From positions 607,001 through 671,000 of the forward strand of contig CAMRHE010000504.1 in the NCBI GenBank assembly GCA_947044405.1: a stretch of 64,000 bases of DNA. The letters are read 5' to 3'. The position numbers were made by a program, and so were the translations under genes. The notes under the pieces are model-generated. The model saw only the letters and a program-made list of their open reading frames with translations, was not told where the DNA came from and did not search any database. Positions 23,655 to 36,819 of the stretch are shown one piece after another. Source of the DNA: Leptodactylus fallax (taxonomy: Eukaryota; Chordata; Amphibia; Anura; Leptodactylidae). The stretch's first letter is position 1. Every line of letters begins with the position of its first letter.

Positions 23655-24055
23655 TTAGTTAAAGAGGACCTTCCATGTCCTCATGCATATGCGGTTTTAT
23701 ATACCGCTAGAAAGCCGATGAGTTCAGTGCACTTTCCCATTATGTGCCCGGGGCTGAAAATATCAGTGCTGTTAATTTCGGCACCAATATCTCCCTACAG
23801 TCAGAAGGGCATTCAGCGTCATCGCTATAGACGAGTACTTTCGGGGAGGAGGTGGTGTTCCTCATAGCCCAGCAGTGACGCCAGGCTGTGAAGAATGCCT
23901 TTCTGACAGTAGGGAGATATTGGTGCCTAAATTAAAGGCACCGATATCTCCAGCCCCGGGGCACATAACGGGAAAGCTGACGGTGCACTGAATTCAGAAC
24001 ACTGTTGGCTTTCTGGAGGTAAATAAAACCAAATATACATGAGGACATGAAAGAC
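23655..24055. mobile_element. Foldback MITE, ~170-bp arms
   Basis: The left arm (about 23660-23830) and right arm (about 23885-24052) are reverse complements at roughly 80%: caccaatatctccctac pairs with gtagggagatattggtg, and tgtgcccggggct pairs with agccccggggcaca. The left end reads TTAAAGAGGACCTTCCATG, suggesting a TTAA-duplicating family (T2/Kolobok- or piggyBac-like). The right end is too diverged to show the matching TTAA. Confidence 0.7.
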
Positions 24056-24059
24056 TCCA

Positions 24060-27000
24060 ATTTGTTATGTAACCAATTCAATATAATAACACAACATGCA
24101 AGCAAAATTATGGACAGGCTACAATGCACAATTATATAATTCAATGACTCATTATTGTAGTACAGTATGTTCTATTATTTATGTGCTTCATGCACTATGT
24201 CATCTATAGACTCCAATGGATGTTTTTTATATTTGTCAGTATTAGCTGTAGCTTCAGGAAAAATATTGACATCTTAGAACTGTCTAACTTTGATGCACTG
24301 CCCAGTAAGTGAAATGGGTGTGACTACAAGGGGTTAATTTACTCCACTCACTCAATCCTGTACTCACCTTTTATTCAGGCTGCTATTGAGCATAGATCAC
24401 CCCCCAATATGGTTCATGCACCCCAGATACACACTGCCACTACCTAATCAAATCGGTACAATAATATATGAGGATTCTCTATAGAGCATACGGGGACTAA
24501 CAGTAAACACTTTACTACACAAGGCTCCGATGCTTGACAAAATGCAAAAAGAGACCAAATAGATTGATATACAGCAAGCAAAACAGTAACAGAATAAAAG
24601 AAAACCCTAACTTATGAGCTACAGTTCTGATTTCTTGGGGGTAGGAGGAAATAGGGGAACACCCTCAGATTTGGCTGACTCCCATATGTGGAACACTGTT
24701 AATATGTTCAAACCAATGTTTTATCATTTTAGCCCTTAGGTTTCAAGATGCCCTTGTGGAACATTATCGAATGCTTAAAAAAAATGTAAAAAGATCTTGT
24801 TCTTTGCTCTGTAATTCTGCAAAGACGTGCAGGAACATCCTTGTACACTTAGTTCTGACCGCCCAGATATAGTCAATGAGCGAGTGGGAAATGGTTAAAA
24901 GGGCAAATATCTCAAATACTAATTTGTATCTGGTCTCATAATTCACTTCCCGGTATGGGATGAGGGTGTTCAGATGGGAAATAAACGTCCTTTAGCCTGC
25001 CCATTAAAGCTTGCCTGTAAGGTAGACCCAAGTGGCAAGTCACACTCTCTCTCTTTTACGTGGCCCTGGCTCCATCCTGCAATGAAAATTCTCCTGGGCA
25101 GTTGATAGGGCTGGTACAAAGTCAGACTTATCACATATAGATACAAATCAACAATAAAATTCCAAGACAAATATATCCATTCATGAGGTTTTCATTACAC
25201 CAGTGATAAATACTTTGGTAAACCAGTAGACTGTTGGCCAAATTCACTGAGAAGATTGATGCGATCACTAAAACCAAGGATAGGACATCCTGCAGGAACC
25301 TAACTCACATGGTCACCCTCTACCAATCTTCATTTATCATCATCTTGGTACTTAATTATGACAACTCTTGATAACATGGATAGATGTTGTGTGACGGGTC
25401 CATGGACCTCAATCTAAGAGGCCAACAAGAAGCTCATCCTCCAAGTCACCCATGATGTCTTGATGTCCTATACCACCATTCATCCATACAACAAAGGATC
25501 AACACCCCCAGACTTTTCCACTTTATAATCTGCGGGAAGTGGTTAATAAAGGAACAGTAAACACCTTCCACTAAACAGTTTAATATGTAGGGGAGAGAAT
25601 AAACCTTTATCAAACATTTAATCCGAAACCTGGCTTTGAACCAAGAAGGCATACAATTCCATAATTAATTTTTTTTATACCTCCTTTTGCTAATCACTGA
25701 TAAAAAGCTTAATTCTATTAACAACCCGACTTGACAAATTGCACGGCTCAACAGAAGCGTTTAGAAATTAATTACGCATTTTACGGCATTAGATAGGATA
25801 AACGTGGGAGCCGGACAGTGTTGGGAAGAGCCTACGTATGGATTATGGAAACATCCTGGACTGGGAACAATGACAAAAAGCAACTGATAAGAAGAGTCTA
25901 CAAAGATGGCTTGAAACACAGGTTTTTGTTCAGGTGAAGGCTGACTTGTAAACAGAGGAATATCTTGTGCTTGGGGCAAGTTGAAATGCAACAAATAATT
26001 AGAGGATGAGGAGGTATGCTAATGAAAAGTCATTAAGTGTTGTATCCTTGACTCCTTAAAGAAACTACTCTGTCAAAAACTTTACCAGTTTAAAGTACAT
26101 TGGTCCAAAGATGGATCTTGAAAGAGTAGTTTCACTTCTTTTTGGAAATACTGATCAATGTATAGTAGGTTCCAGATGTTTTATGTTTGCACACATTCTT
26201 GTACTATGGACTAGTATGGGACAGGATGTTTCAAACAGAACTATTTAGTTTAATCTATTCATGCATCATATATTATAGCAATTCTGATTGGAGGCAATGC
26301 CCTAAAGGCATCATTTCTATTGGAGGAAACCTAGTCTTAAATTGTAAGGACTGCTACTATTAAATAAACAGATTGCTAGGAGGTTATTTAGAAGATTTTG
26401 CAAATGCTACATAGTCTTGTTAATTTTCTTCCCAACTGGAATATCCCCCCATCCCCACTCCGAAGGGTATTTAAGAATTGGAAGCTTATACACAATAAGA
26501 TTTGGATCATAACCAAATTCTACCACAACAATTCTTAAGCTGGTCATAGACATTAGATGAATGATGGCAGAAGCCACAGATTTTAGTGGGACCAGTGGAC
26601 AATCTAATGTGTATTGGGCAGAAAAGATGGATAAGGTGTTGGATTGCAGGGTACCCAATCCTTTGTTCTCAGGGGACATGAGATGCTGACAGAAGTAGTA
26701 TGAAACTAAGTAGTATGTAACCCTCAGAACGATGGTTCACTATGGAACACAACCTATGGTTAACCTTAGAGTCATCTCTTGAGAAATAATAACACTTGAA
26801 AACAATGGTTGGATGATTTTATGGTTGATGGATGATGGATGGATTTAATCTAGTCAGGAGGTACACTATGTCTCCTTACTTAGACTTCCTCTCCAGGCCA
26901 GTGTTTCAGGTGTGCTTATTCTTCTCTTGTCTTACATAACATGCATGATCTGCCAGAAATTATTTGAAAGAAGATGCAAATAAGTTTTCCTTGATGGAAA

Positions 27001-29368
27001 AAGAAAAAAAATGTTCCTTTAGTGCCACCTTTTGGAAGATTCCTATAGATAAGTGCCTGACTTCCAAGAATCCTAGTGACATGACCCGGGAATAAAGACA
27101 AATAAGAATATCTCCTTCAAGGGGAAGAGAGACCCATCTGCAGACAGCTGGTTTAGGGTTAGATATCTGTTAACAAAATACTTTTTATTTTGACAACTAT
27201 TTCTCCCAATGGCCCCATATACAAGTACCCTCAGATTGGCTCAGTGTGCATGTTTCCTGAATGGGGAGAAATCCTCTGCCAGATACCTTTGGTGATAACT
27301 TATGTCCCTTGAGAAGAAAAGGACTAAAATTGTTGAAATCCAATAGCTGATTCTTCTGTTGTGAAACCCAATAGGTATTAGTCAGGCTCAGTCAACATTT
27401 ATTTGAATGTTTAGTGGGTTAAAAAAGATCTACTAGAAGTCCATCAAGATCTTTTATAGCTGTAAATCTTGGAGATCCAGAAAACGTGAAAAACTGCCCT
27501 TTGGCAAAGACCAAAATGCTGTAAAGTACAAAACAATTCCTTCCTGAATTCTACTAAAATCGGACAGATCCCTGGATCAGTGTTTTGCTTTGATATCTAT
27601 CATCTTGTAATTCATTATTGAAATGAAACCTGATGGTCTGTAATTTTAGTAATCTGGCAACCAACTAAAATCATCCTAAACTTAGACCACCAGGAAAACA
27701 TCCAATGATTTTGCCGTGAAACATAAACATATGAAGGAATGAAATCCAGATCAGTCCCTCCATGGTCAATATTTTTGGAAAAATGTGAAAGGTGCAGAAG
27801 ATTTACATTTCATCCAACACATCTGAGCTCTGAACCCAAAAAGCAGCAAAACAAAAAAAAATCTTGGTCAGGTCTCAAAAGAGGGTAATATGATGGATTC
27901 ATTACCCACTGATAATTCTTATTAAAACCCTTGAAAGCTCATAGAAAACATCTTTTACATTTAGCCTTCCTAAGATGATCATCATCACATCATCATGAAC
28001 AAAGATAGTTCCAGTGATTCAAAGAACTAATGAAACTGCATGAGCCGGAAGGTCAGATCTTCGCTAAGCATGAGATACGTCAGAATTCCCATGAGCTGAG
28101 CCATATGTTCTCCTGAACGCTCTAATAATAGTCGTTTCCCTTATGACTCGCTTGTGACTCAGTCGGAGGATGTTACCCATTGATTAGATGTTACTTTGAC
28201 AAGGAAATTTTATAATCTTCAGTAATTATTGAATTGAAGATGCTTATTTGGTTTTATATCAAATTTTGCACTTGCAACGTACAAAGATGATGAAAATTAA
28301 AATTATTTTTTGTAATTCCACCAATGTCTGGTTATGTTCTAGTGGAAACAGGAACTGGCTCCGTCCTGCAACAGGAACTTAAAAATTTTCAAAAATTAAA
28401 AAAGTAAAGTGTTGGAAGCCTAAAGGCTTATGTAAAGATAGGCTCACTCAATCGCCTATCCAATGTTGGTTATTTCCTCCATCTAAGACAATACAGCCTA
28501 AAATAGGAGCGCAATGTTCAGCCTCAGTTTTCTAAAATGGGTCAAAACAAGAAAATAAAATTTTCAAATCTGGGTTGAGAATTTTTTAAGCTTTTTCTAA
28601 TGTGTAAATTAGTAGAACTTTGTAAATTGCATCCCAAATCTAGAAAAAGTAAAATTATAATTTTATAAGTGTCTCTTTGTGTTATTTTTGTGACAATGTT
28701 GTGTTTGGTCAATTTGGAGTTTTCTCAGTCTTCTATTTAGGAAACTGATGATTCATGACAAATTTGCATGAGAGGTTGTCAAATGTCGCTGGGCACTTAT
28801 ATCTCAGTGTAGTTGGTATAAAGTAGCACCATAATTATTGGTTACCTATGGCTTTATCTATAGGGCTCCTTTCTTCTATGTATATCAATGACCGATGGTA
28901 TTTTTGTGTTTTTTAATGTTTATTTTTGTTGTGTGACTTTTTCCTTCGAGTTTAGTCTCTCCATGGCTTTCTGCTCCATGGATGAACCCTGCAAGCTTCA
29001 ATTTGAAAATATTTGTGAAGTTAGGCAGAATTTTGTTTGTTTTGGACCAACCTTGTTCTGTCCATTATAGAGTTGTAGGCAAAGTTGATTATTATAATCA
29101 AGGAAGGGTTTGTGATAATCCAAAAAAAAAAAATTAAAAAACACTCACCTTTCCTGGGCTGAGCCGTAGCATCTTCTTTGCATCGTCCACCCATCTTCCG
29201 CTCCCCAGGTAATGTAGAGGGCATTGATGTCATCACACTTTGATGATACAATGTTTCTACCAGAAGACATGGGGGGGACTAAGAAGAAGACTGGGATACT
29301 GTTTGTTTTTTTTGCCCCCCTTCCTGCCCTCTGATTATTACATCTTGGAGCCTGTAGTGACCCCAGGG
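24060..29368. other. Long intergenic stretch, no gene recognised
   Basis: About 5.3 kb of AT-rich, largely unique DNA. I found no exon-like segment with recognisable protein similarity and no tandem array. Around 29125-29250 a cactcacctttcctgggctg segment resembles the duplicated block at 31.3 kb. Confidence 0.4.
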
Positions 29369-30233
29369 CAGGGGCGTAAATATCGGGGTAGCCGCGGTAG
29401 CGGCTGCCACAGGGCCCGGAACATTATGGGGCCCGGAGCCCTGTGGCAGCCGCTACCACGAACCCCACAATCACTGCTATCATTATATTCCGGGGTCTTT
29501 TGAGACCCCTGAGTATAACGATCCGGTTCCCAGGGAAGGTGAAGGAACATAAAAAACACTGTAACTCACCTCTCCTACGCTCCGCAGGCTTCGGGCCTGT
29601 TTGGTGACGTCTCAGACGTCAGCCGACGTCATTATGCGTCTTGACATCGGCCTCACTCACACGAGATCTGGTCCAACATTGAAGATGGCTGAAGTAGCGC
29701 ACGGGAGTGCAGCGGAGCTAGGAAGAGGTAAGAGTATAATAATTGTTCATACGTGGGCCACTATGGGGCATACTACTGTGTGCTGGGGCCACTATGGGGC
29801 ATACTACTGTGTGTAGGGGCCACTATGGGGCATACTACTGTGGGCAAGGGCCACTATGGAACATACTACTGTGTGCAGGGGCCACTATGGGGCATACTAC
29901 TGTGTGCAGGGGCCACTATGGGGCATAATACTGTGTGCAGGGGTCACTATGGGGCATCATACAGTCATACAGTTCGCAGGGGCCACTATGGGACATAATA
30001 CCATGTGCAGGGGCCGCTATGGGGCATAATACCGTGTGCAGGGGCCACTATGGGGCACAATACTTTGTGCAGGGGCCTCTATGGGGCATAATACTGTGTG
30101 CAGGGGCCACTATGGCGCATAATAGTGTGTGCAGGAATGCGGTTTATGTGGGGGGGTTGGGGGCGGTGGTTCGGGGGGGGGCCCCATGTCAAATGTTCGC
30201 CTTGGGGCCCAGCCATTCCTAGTTACGCCACTG
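29369..30233 (+). mobile_element. hAT-like non-autonomous element, copy 1
   Basis: Left end CAGGGGCGTAAATA, right end (other strand) CAGTGGCGTAACTA. The flanking octamers are ccccaggg (29361-29368) and ccccagag (30234-30241), a 7/8 target duplication. The interior holds two hairpin segments, a 31-bp minisatellite and a G-rich tail before CCCCATGTCAAATGTTCGCC. There is no transposase. Confidence 0.88.
29755..30135 (+). repeat. 31-bp minisatellite inside hAT copy 1
   Basis: About 12 units of cactatggggcatactactg tgtgcaggggc, with variation at ATAC/ATAA and one unit disrupted near 29955-29985. The copy at 34 kb has more units. Confidence 0.92.
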
Positions 30234-30241
30234 CCCCAGAG

Positions 30242-31209
30242 TGTAATTATCAAGTTTGGGTGGATTAGTTGGAGGCAACCCTAAACATTTTAAGTTCAGC
30301 CAAACCTAAAATTTTTAGAAAATTTGTAACAAACCTGCTTCAATATGAACCAGTGTGGCCATCTCTTTGAGCACAGTGATTTGGATCTTTCCCTAGCTTA
30401 GCAATAACAACTACTATGCCCAGCAGACCTCCATAGGATGCCCTTAGATTGGGCAGCAAGGGACACCTAATGGGCTCTTCTGGATTTGTACTTTTTCTGT
30501 CACTTACATTTCTGTGTATTACTCCAAGAACCCAAGAGCTGATCTTACTAAAAAGCATAAGTACTATGACACAGGATATGCTGCAGTAATAGAACATGTT
30601 ACAGGAGTGGAAATGAATTTGTGTTCTGGGGAATTATCTTTCCCTTTCTGGCTTTAGGCTTCTGATCATGGAAGGACAGTCATCCGAGTAGCGGGATGAT
30701 TGGCTACGCTTTCTGATCACCATTTTCTAGGTGTTGCTCGAAGCAAGTTGTGCAGACTCTGTGTCAGTGTTTTACTTAAGTGAGAAATTCTTCGAGCCGA
30801 TGATCCGCTTTCTTGGCTGGAGTCGCACAAACATCAGCAACCCCCAAAAAAGCAAATAATGCAGGAATTAGATGTTTTCATAATTTTCTTATTTAAAGCC
30901 TATCTCCACTTAGAGCACAGTCTTCCCCCCAAGCTTTTCTCTAAGTAAACATCTTATTTGTTCCTGCTCTTCTCAACCTCGCCTTGCTTGTTTTCTTATC
31001 CTTCCAGTGAGTGATTTCTTGTACGCTCTCTTTATACCTCGCAGAATACAGACGTCTCCATTTTTACCATTCTGCAAATTTGATAAAGGACTAATTTTTA
31101 ACAAAACATATGACAAACATTAGGTGGCAGTACATAGACACATTTAGCAAAAACAACTCCTGACACAGTATCGTAAAATGTTTCTTTTCCAAAGCTGGAG
31201 ATGTGATGT
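30242..31209. other. Intergenic sequence, no gene recognised
   Basis: No gene or RNA recognised. The short minus-strand frame near 30340-30597 shows no known domain. Confidence 0.4.
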
Positions 31210-31690
31210 CTCATATCTAGTAGTGGGAGTTCCTTTCAGGAATCACTTGAGTCTCTTGATGCCGCAGGGTATAATAACTGGAGGTAAGGTGTGTAAAAAT
31301 TTAAAAAAATAAATCTCACTTGTCCTGGGCTCTGCAATAGCATCCTTTGATGTTCTGGTCCTCTCCCACAGCCATTCCCATCTTCTTCAGCCCTCAGGTC
31401 ACCACTGAGGCTTGTGATTGGACCTCAGTGGTGACCTCATATCTAGTAGTGGGAGTTCCTTTCAGGAATCACTTGAGTCTCTTGATGCCGCAGGGTATAA
31501 TAACTGGAGGTAAGGTGTGTAAAAATTTTAAAAAATAAATCTCACTTGTCCTGGGCACTGCAATAGCATCCTTTGATGTTCTGGTCCTCTCCCACAGCCA
31601 TCCCCATCTTCTTCAGCCCTCCCTCAGCCCTCCCCATCTTCTTCAGCCCTCAGGTCACCACTGAGGCTTGTGATTGGACCTCAGTGGTCA
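31210..31690. repeat. 226-bp tandem duplication with internal palindrome
   Basis: The block starting ctcatatctagtagtgggag at 31210 restarts at 31436 and is nearly identical. The second copy has an extra internal ~30-bp duplication (ccccatcttcttcagccct). The junction contains a 15-bp perfect inverted repeat, AGGTCACCACTGAGG and CCTCAGTGGTGACCT (about 31397-31435). Confidence 0.9.
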
Positions 31691-33068
31691 CAGTGGAGAC
31701 ACTGACAACATCATGCTTTGACGCTACAATTTAAGGGCACTACGATGCTGGCAGTTGTCGTGGTAGAGCCAGGAATGGTGAACAGGTTTTTACTCATCTT
31801 TGCTCCCCCCTAAACAGACAGTAAAAAACTGGCCAGCTGGCTGCCATTGTGGCAAATTCCAAAAATTTGGGGTTTGATAGAACACAAAATTTTTCAAAAA
31901 TTTGTAACAAACCCAGCTTGCCATAATCTAGTTCACCCATCACTACTCACATGTCGGGATATGTGAAGTCAAGAGAAGAGGTAAGGGAAGACACATTGTA
32001 TGCAGAACCAAATATAAGACTGTCCATGCCTAGACCAGCCCATCAGAGTACCAGTGGGCCCAAGTTCTGACACTAAAAATGAGCCCCAAAGGCCAAACAG
32101 AAAAATAACTCATTTGAAGTTGGCTTTGGAGCCAGTCTCTAGACCATGCCTTTTCTTCTTGGTCCCTGGAAAAGAGGAACTCAACCCTAGTTGGTCCCAT
32201 CCCATTTGTTAGTAGGGAGGAAATACCTACGCCAGGCAAAGAAACTACATGGTTAGCAAACACAGGGTTAAGAAATTAGGTCTATTGTTATGAAAAGGGT
32301 ACAAATTTGGCACCAGGTCTTTTCATTTTGGCTGGAAATAGTACCGTAGCACCATAGTGGAAGCCCAATTCGATGCTTGTTTTTTTACTATATGTATTCC
32401 ACAGTGAAGTTTATGATGCAAATAAAAATTGTTGAATAGATGGAGGGTGAATCCCACAATTATTTTCACTGATTACCCCAAAGAACCCCAGTCCAACCCT
32501 TAGCCTGACTGGCAAGTAAAGGCAATGTCTTGAGCCTCTCGGTTGTCACCCAAGCAAGAAGGCAAAGGGTTACACGACAATCGCAGCATAAACGCCCTTC
32601 AGATTACACTAAGGGGAGCTGCAAGACAAGAAACCGACATAACACGAGGCCGCGCATCAGAATTATATTATCCTTGAATATGAAAATGTATTTCATTGTC
32701 ATTAGGGATGAAGAGAAAAATATTGCAGACGCAGGCAGGCTCGAAACACCCAGAAGACTTTGCAAACCAAGTCTGAAGCATCATTCTAGCCGGATAGAAC
32801 AAAGTAATGCATAAAATTTTGCCTAAAATATATTACCGTTCCTTTCTAAATGTTCCCTAGAATTGACTGTGATTTATATGTAGAGGTATTGCTATAGGGG
32901 GGGCAGAGGAAACAATGGCACATGAGCAGTGGTGACTGAGACAACTGCATGGCCCATGTGTTGTGACTTCATCCAACATGTTGGTGTCCAACGCTGATAC
33001 TTATTGAACCTATACTTTTGACATTGAGGTCATCTGATATAGAAAGTAATCCAAACCATGTACCGTAG
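31691..33068. other. Intergenic sequence, no gene recognised
   Basis: Unique-looking sequence. No gene, RNA or array recognised. Confidence 0.4.
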
Positions 33069-33070
33069 TA

Positions 33071-33445
33071 CAGGTGCATCTCAATAAATGAGAATATCTG
33101 TGAAATGTTCCTTCATTTCAGTGATTCAGTAACACAATCCATAATCAGCGTCTTCCAGGATTGTGTGTCCTACTGAACCAGACTGAGGGACCATGTAAAG
33201 GCTTAGGAAACCTTGGCAGGTGACACTGAATTTACAAGACTGAACTGAACTTACAATATTCTCATTTTCTTAGATTTGGGTTTTCATTTCCTGTAATCCA
33301 TAATCAACATTTACAGAAATAAAACACTTGGAATAGAAGACTCTGTGTGCAAAGAATCTAGAAAATATAGGAGGTCACTTTATTAATGGAATTACTGAAA
33401 GAAATAAACGTTTCACAGATATTCTAATTTATTGAGATGCTCCTG
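33071..33445. mobile_element. Tc1/mariner-type MITE, 375 bp
   Basis: Left end CAGGTGCATCTCAATAAATG, right end (other strand) CAGGAGCATCTCAATAAATT, with TA at 33069-33070 and 33446-33447. This matches the widespread vertebrate non-autonomous family with AGGTGCATCTCAATAAA ends. It is non-coding. Confidence 0.85.
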
Positions 33446-34066
33446 TATCTATAATATATTCGTGGACCATTATCCACCACCAGTCCCCTTACACTCTCCT
33501 GCCAATGTTGGGTTTGATGACGTGTCATGGTGACACTTTACCATGGAAGCCAAATACTGTCTGTTGCGACAGCGTATGTCACCAATGCCACCAGGGATTT
33601 TCTGCAAAGGTCACATCACAAGCAGGGGCGTAACTACCGGGGTAGCAGTGGTAGCGACTGCCACATGGCCCGGAACATTACGGGGCCCGGGGCCCTGTGG
33701 CAGTCGCTACCGCGAACCCCACAATCACTGCTATCGTTATACTCCGGGGTCTTTTGAGACCCCGGAGTATAACGATTGGGGGCCCAGGGGAGGTGAGCGA
33801 ACATAAAAACACTGTAACTCACCTCTCCGCAGGCTTCGGGCCTGTTTGGTGACGTCCCAGACGTCAATCGACTTCATTATGCGTCGCGACGCCGGCCTGG
33901 ATCGCGCGAGATCCGACAAGATGGCCGAAGTAGCGCACGGGAGTGCACAGGAGTGAGGAAGAGGTAAGTTGCAGTGTTTTCTATGTTTCTATCCTCCCCT
34001 GGGTCTCCGATCATTATACTCTGGGGTCTGAAAAGACCCCAGAGTATAATAATCGTTCATGGGTGG

Positions 34067-34618
34067 TCCACTATGGGGCATAATACTGTGTGCAGGGGCC
34101 ACTATGGGGCAAACTACTGTGTGCAGGGGCCACTATGGGGCAAACTACTGTGTGCAGGGGCCACTATGGGGCAAACTACTGTGTGCAGGGGCTACTATGG
34201 GGCAAACTACTGTGTGCAGGGGCTACTATGGGGCAAACTACTGTGTGCAGGGGCCATTATGGGGCAAACTACTGTGTGCAGGGGCCACTATGGGGCAAAC
34301 TACGTGTGTGCAGGGGCCACTATGGGGCAAACTACTGTGTGCAGGGGCTACTATGGGGCAAACTACTGTGTGCAGGGGCTACTATGGGGCAAACTACTGC
34401 GTGCAGGCGCCACTATGGGGCAAACTACTGTGTGCAGGGGCCACTATGGGGCATAATATTGTGTGCAGGGGCCCACTATGCTGCATAATACCTTGTCCAG
34501 GGGCCACTATGGGGCATAATACCGTGTGCAGGGGCCACTATGGGGCATAATACCATGTGAGGGGCCACTATGGGACATAATACCGTGTGCAGGGGCCACT
34601 ATGGGGCAAAATAGTGTG
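34067..34618 (+). repeat. 31-bp minisatellite inside hAT copy 2
   Basis: About 17-18 units of cactatggggcaaactactg tgtgcaggggc. Inner units are CAAAC-type and the outer right ones CATAAT-type, so expansion occurred within one variant. Overlapping 130-160-codon plus-strand frames are periodic artefacts. Confidence 0.93.
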
Positions 34619-34639
34619 CGCAGGAATGCGGTTTGTGTG

Positions 34640-34724
34640 TGTGTGGGGGTTGGGGGCGGCGGTTTGGGGGGGTTGGGGGCGGCGACTTGGGGGGGGGTTG
34701 GGGGCGGCGGCTTGGGGGGGCCCC
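34640..34724 (+). repeat. G-run cluster (quadruplex-prone) in hAT copy 2
   Basis: At least six runs of G5-G9 separated by short tt / cggcgg spacers, a few-fold tandem of gggttgggggcggcg. Copy 1 has a shorter version at about 30150-30184. Confidence 0.85.
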
Positions 34725-34780
34725 ATGTCAAATGTTCGCCTTGGGGCCCAGCCATTCCTAGTTATGCCACTGATCACAAG

Positions 34781-36815
34781 TTATATCAGGTAAACATAGA
34801 ACAGTTGGGGACCCAAAAATATTGGTACAGGAGGAACAGAGGACTTGTATGGGAAGTCCTACTCCTATTGTTAAAATTTCATGAGACCCTTTTAGAGAAC
34901 AGTCTTTGATCTCAAAATTCTGAAGTCATCTTGAACAAAGATACTTATTTGGTGTATGACTATTCGTTGAGCTATACGGAAACCTCCATCTCGGGTAGCC
35001 CAATCTCCAGTATTTTGGGTTTTTACCAAACCATAAGTGTCACATCCTATTCATCATCATCATGTGACCCCCTACAGCCAATCATTGTCCTCTGCTATAT
35101 AAACAAATGTGATCAAATATGATAAAAAGCCGGACATCATGACTTCTAGACTGGCAAGAACCAGAAACAGTGCAGACCCAACTGCTGGTGCTGGGGTTGG
35201 GCACATATAAAGGGTGAGCCATTTCCTGCCCTCATACCCATTTTGAAAGGAGTCAGACTGCCCCTTTAACTCATCCGAGACAACCCCTTTAAAGCCTTGT
35301 TATTTTCTCGCAAACTTTCACCAGACTGCAAAACTAACTTTCTAAACTCTGAAGATACTTTTTTTTTCCATCCAGCCACTTCATAACACTTTTCAGCTTA
35401 GCTTCTCAGAGATTTGCAAAGGATTTCATCTAAGGCGACAAAATAAAAAACATATTATCCTGATTTTGAAGCGGTGCAGGTATTGCGGATAAAAAACTTT
35501 AATCTTTCAATGTTGCCAATAGACTTGTTTCTTTTTTTTCATGGCGTAAGCTCGCGGGGCTCCTAGGAAGACGTCTTCTGCTGAGCGATACGGGAAGAAA
35601 TGCAGAATGTGGCAGAATTTTCTCACTTTTCTCTTGTTGTGAGAGAGATGGCGTCTGACGTCTCCTGCACAACGTGTAAATATCTCAGCTATAGAGTCGC
35701 TTAGTATTTTAGCTCCGCATAAGCTCTATATCCAGCCACGTCTTGGAGCTCTCTCCACTTAGAGATATAACTTGTCTCTGTACACTGATGTGGGGAAAAT
35801 TGCTCTAGAGCCCCCGTGGCTAAGAGCGGTGGGAAAGATGGGATAATACGAGGTATGGATGGATAATAAGATGATGCACAGGTGGGGGAGCAGAAATGGC
35901 TACAAAATTAACTCTGAGCACAAACTTGTTGCGAGCACTGCTTACCGGGGAGGCCGCCAATCTGCAATGATCGGCTTGGCGGATCTCTTTATATACAGAG
36001 CGCAGCGCTTACATTTTTTGCAGGAGATAAGAAGACATACAAATTGTCTTGATCTGCTTAAGAAACAATTTATTTTTTACCTGTTACCGGAACTCAAGGA
36101 CCAGATGACAATTGGTGCAAGTCACTATCCAGTCAAGCATGAAGTGGTTACTCATCTTCTGTCTAGAACAGTGCCACACCTGACCATGGACTGGGCCTGG
36201 TATTGCAGCATTGACTGAGATGCAATACAACATGTGGATAGCTCTTTATAGGAGCCCAAATCCGGGAAAAATTTTCTCCAGTTAGTACATAGGAGCAGTC
36301 AGTCATTGACTAGCTCTTTGCCTTTCTTCTTGGCCGGACTTGGCACATCACAAAATAATTTTTCAAGACAATAATATTTTGTGATATTATGCCACAGAAT
36401 GATATGCTATAGTATACAGTATAGTGTGGCCACCCAGTGGTTGTTTTGGGAGTTACAGTCTGCCAAAGGTTTTGTTATCAGTCTCAATGTTGCAACAAAC
36501 TAGTTTCATGGAAAATGGAGTCCAGAACTAAATTAGGGCTAAGGTAAGGCTGGACACATCTGCATATGACTCCTTGTAAGTCATGGTCTGCATGAATTGG
36601 CATAGCACCATACAGCAGGTATCATCAAGCCTTCCTAATGTCTCAGGGATAGCCATAAATTGTGGTCGCTGTTGCCCTATTCTAAATGTCTTCTCACCAT
36701 ATGTACAGAATATTTCAATGGACTTAGAAGCCTCGTGTCCATCTTGTCACTGTTTGGCTGCATGAGGACAGAGTATATTATGTCTATAGGCAAAATACTG
36801 TCCCCTCAGCTCTGT
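34781..36815. other. Intergenic sequence with a repeat fragment
   Basis: Around 36165-36230 a segment (ccacacctgaccatgg, ctggtattgcagc, gatgcaataca) resembles the palindromic repeat seen at 50.3 kb and 49.4 kb. No gene recognised. The 119-codon frame at 35859-36218 runs into this repeat. Confidence 0.45.
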
Positions 36816-36819
36816 GAGG

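Larger units (their letters stand above)
33623..34772 (+). mobile_element. hAT-like non-autonomous element, copy 2
   Basis: Left end CAGGGGCGTAACTACC, right end (other strand) CAGTGGCATAACTAGG. It is flanked by perfect 8-bp duplications ATCACAAG at 33615-33622 and 34773-34780. It has the same architecture as copy 1, with a longer minisatellite and a longer G-rich tail. A near-perfect hairpin ATACTCCGGGGTC / GACCCCGGAGTAT lies at about 33738-33770. No transposase. Confidence 0.93.

Noticed and set aside
29338..29559. Coding frames on both strands near 29.24-29.56 kb and 33.53-33.92 kb
   Set aside because: They coincide with the hairpin portions of the hAT elements, and the mirrored strands give similar peptides because the DNA is palindromic.
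33974..34550. Overlapping 130-163-codon plus-strand frames
   Set aside because: Translations of the 31-bp minisatellite in three frames, inside a hAT element.
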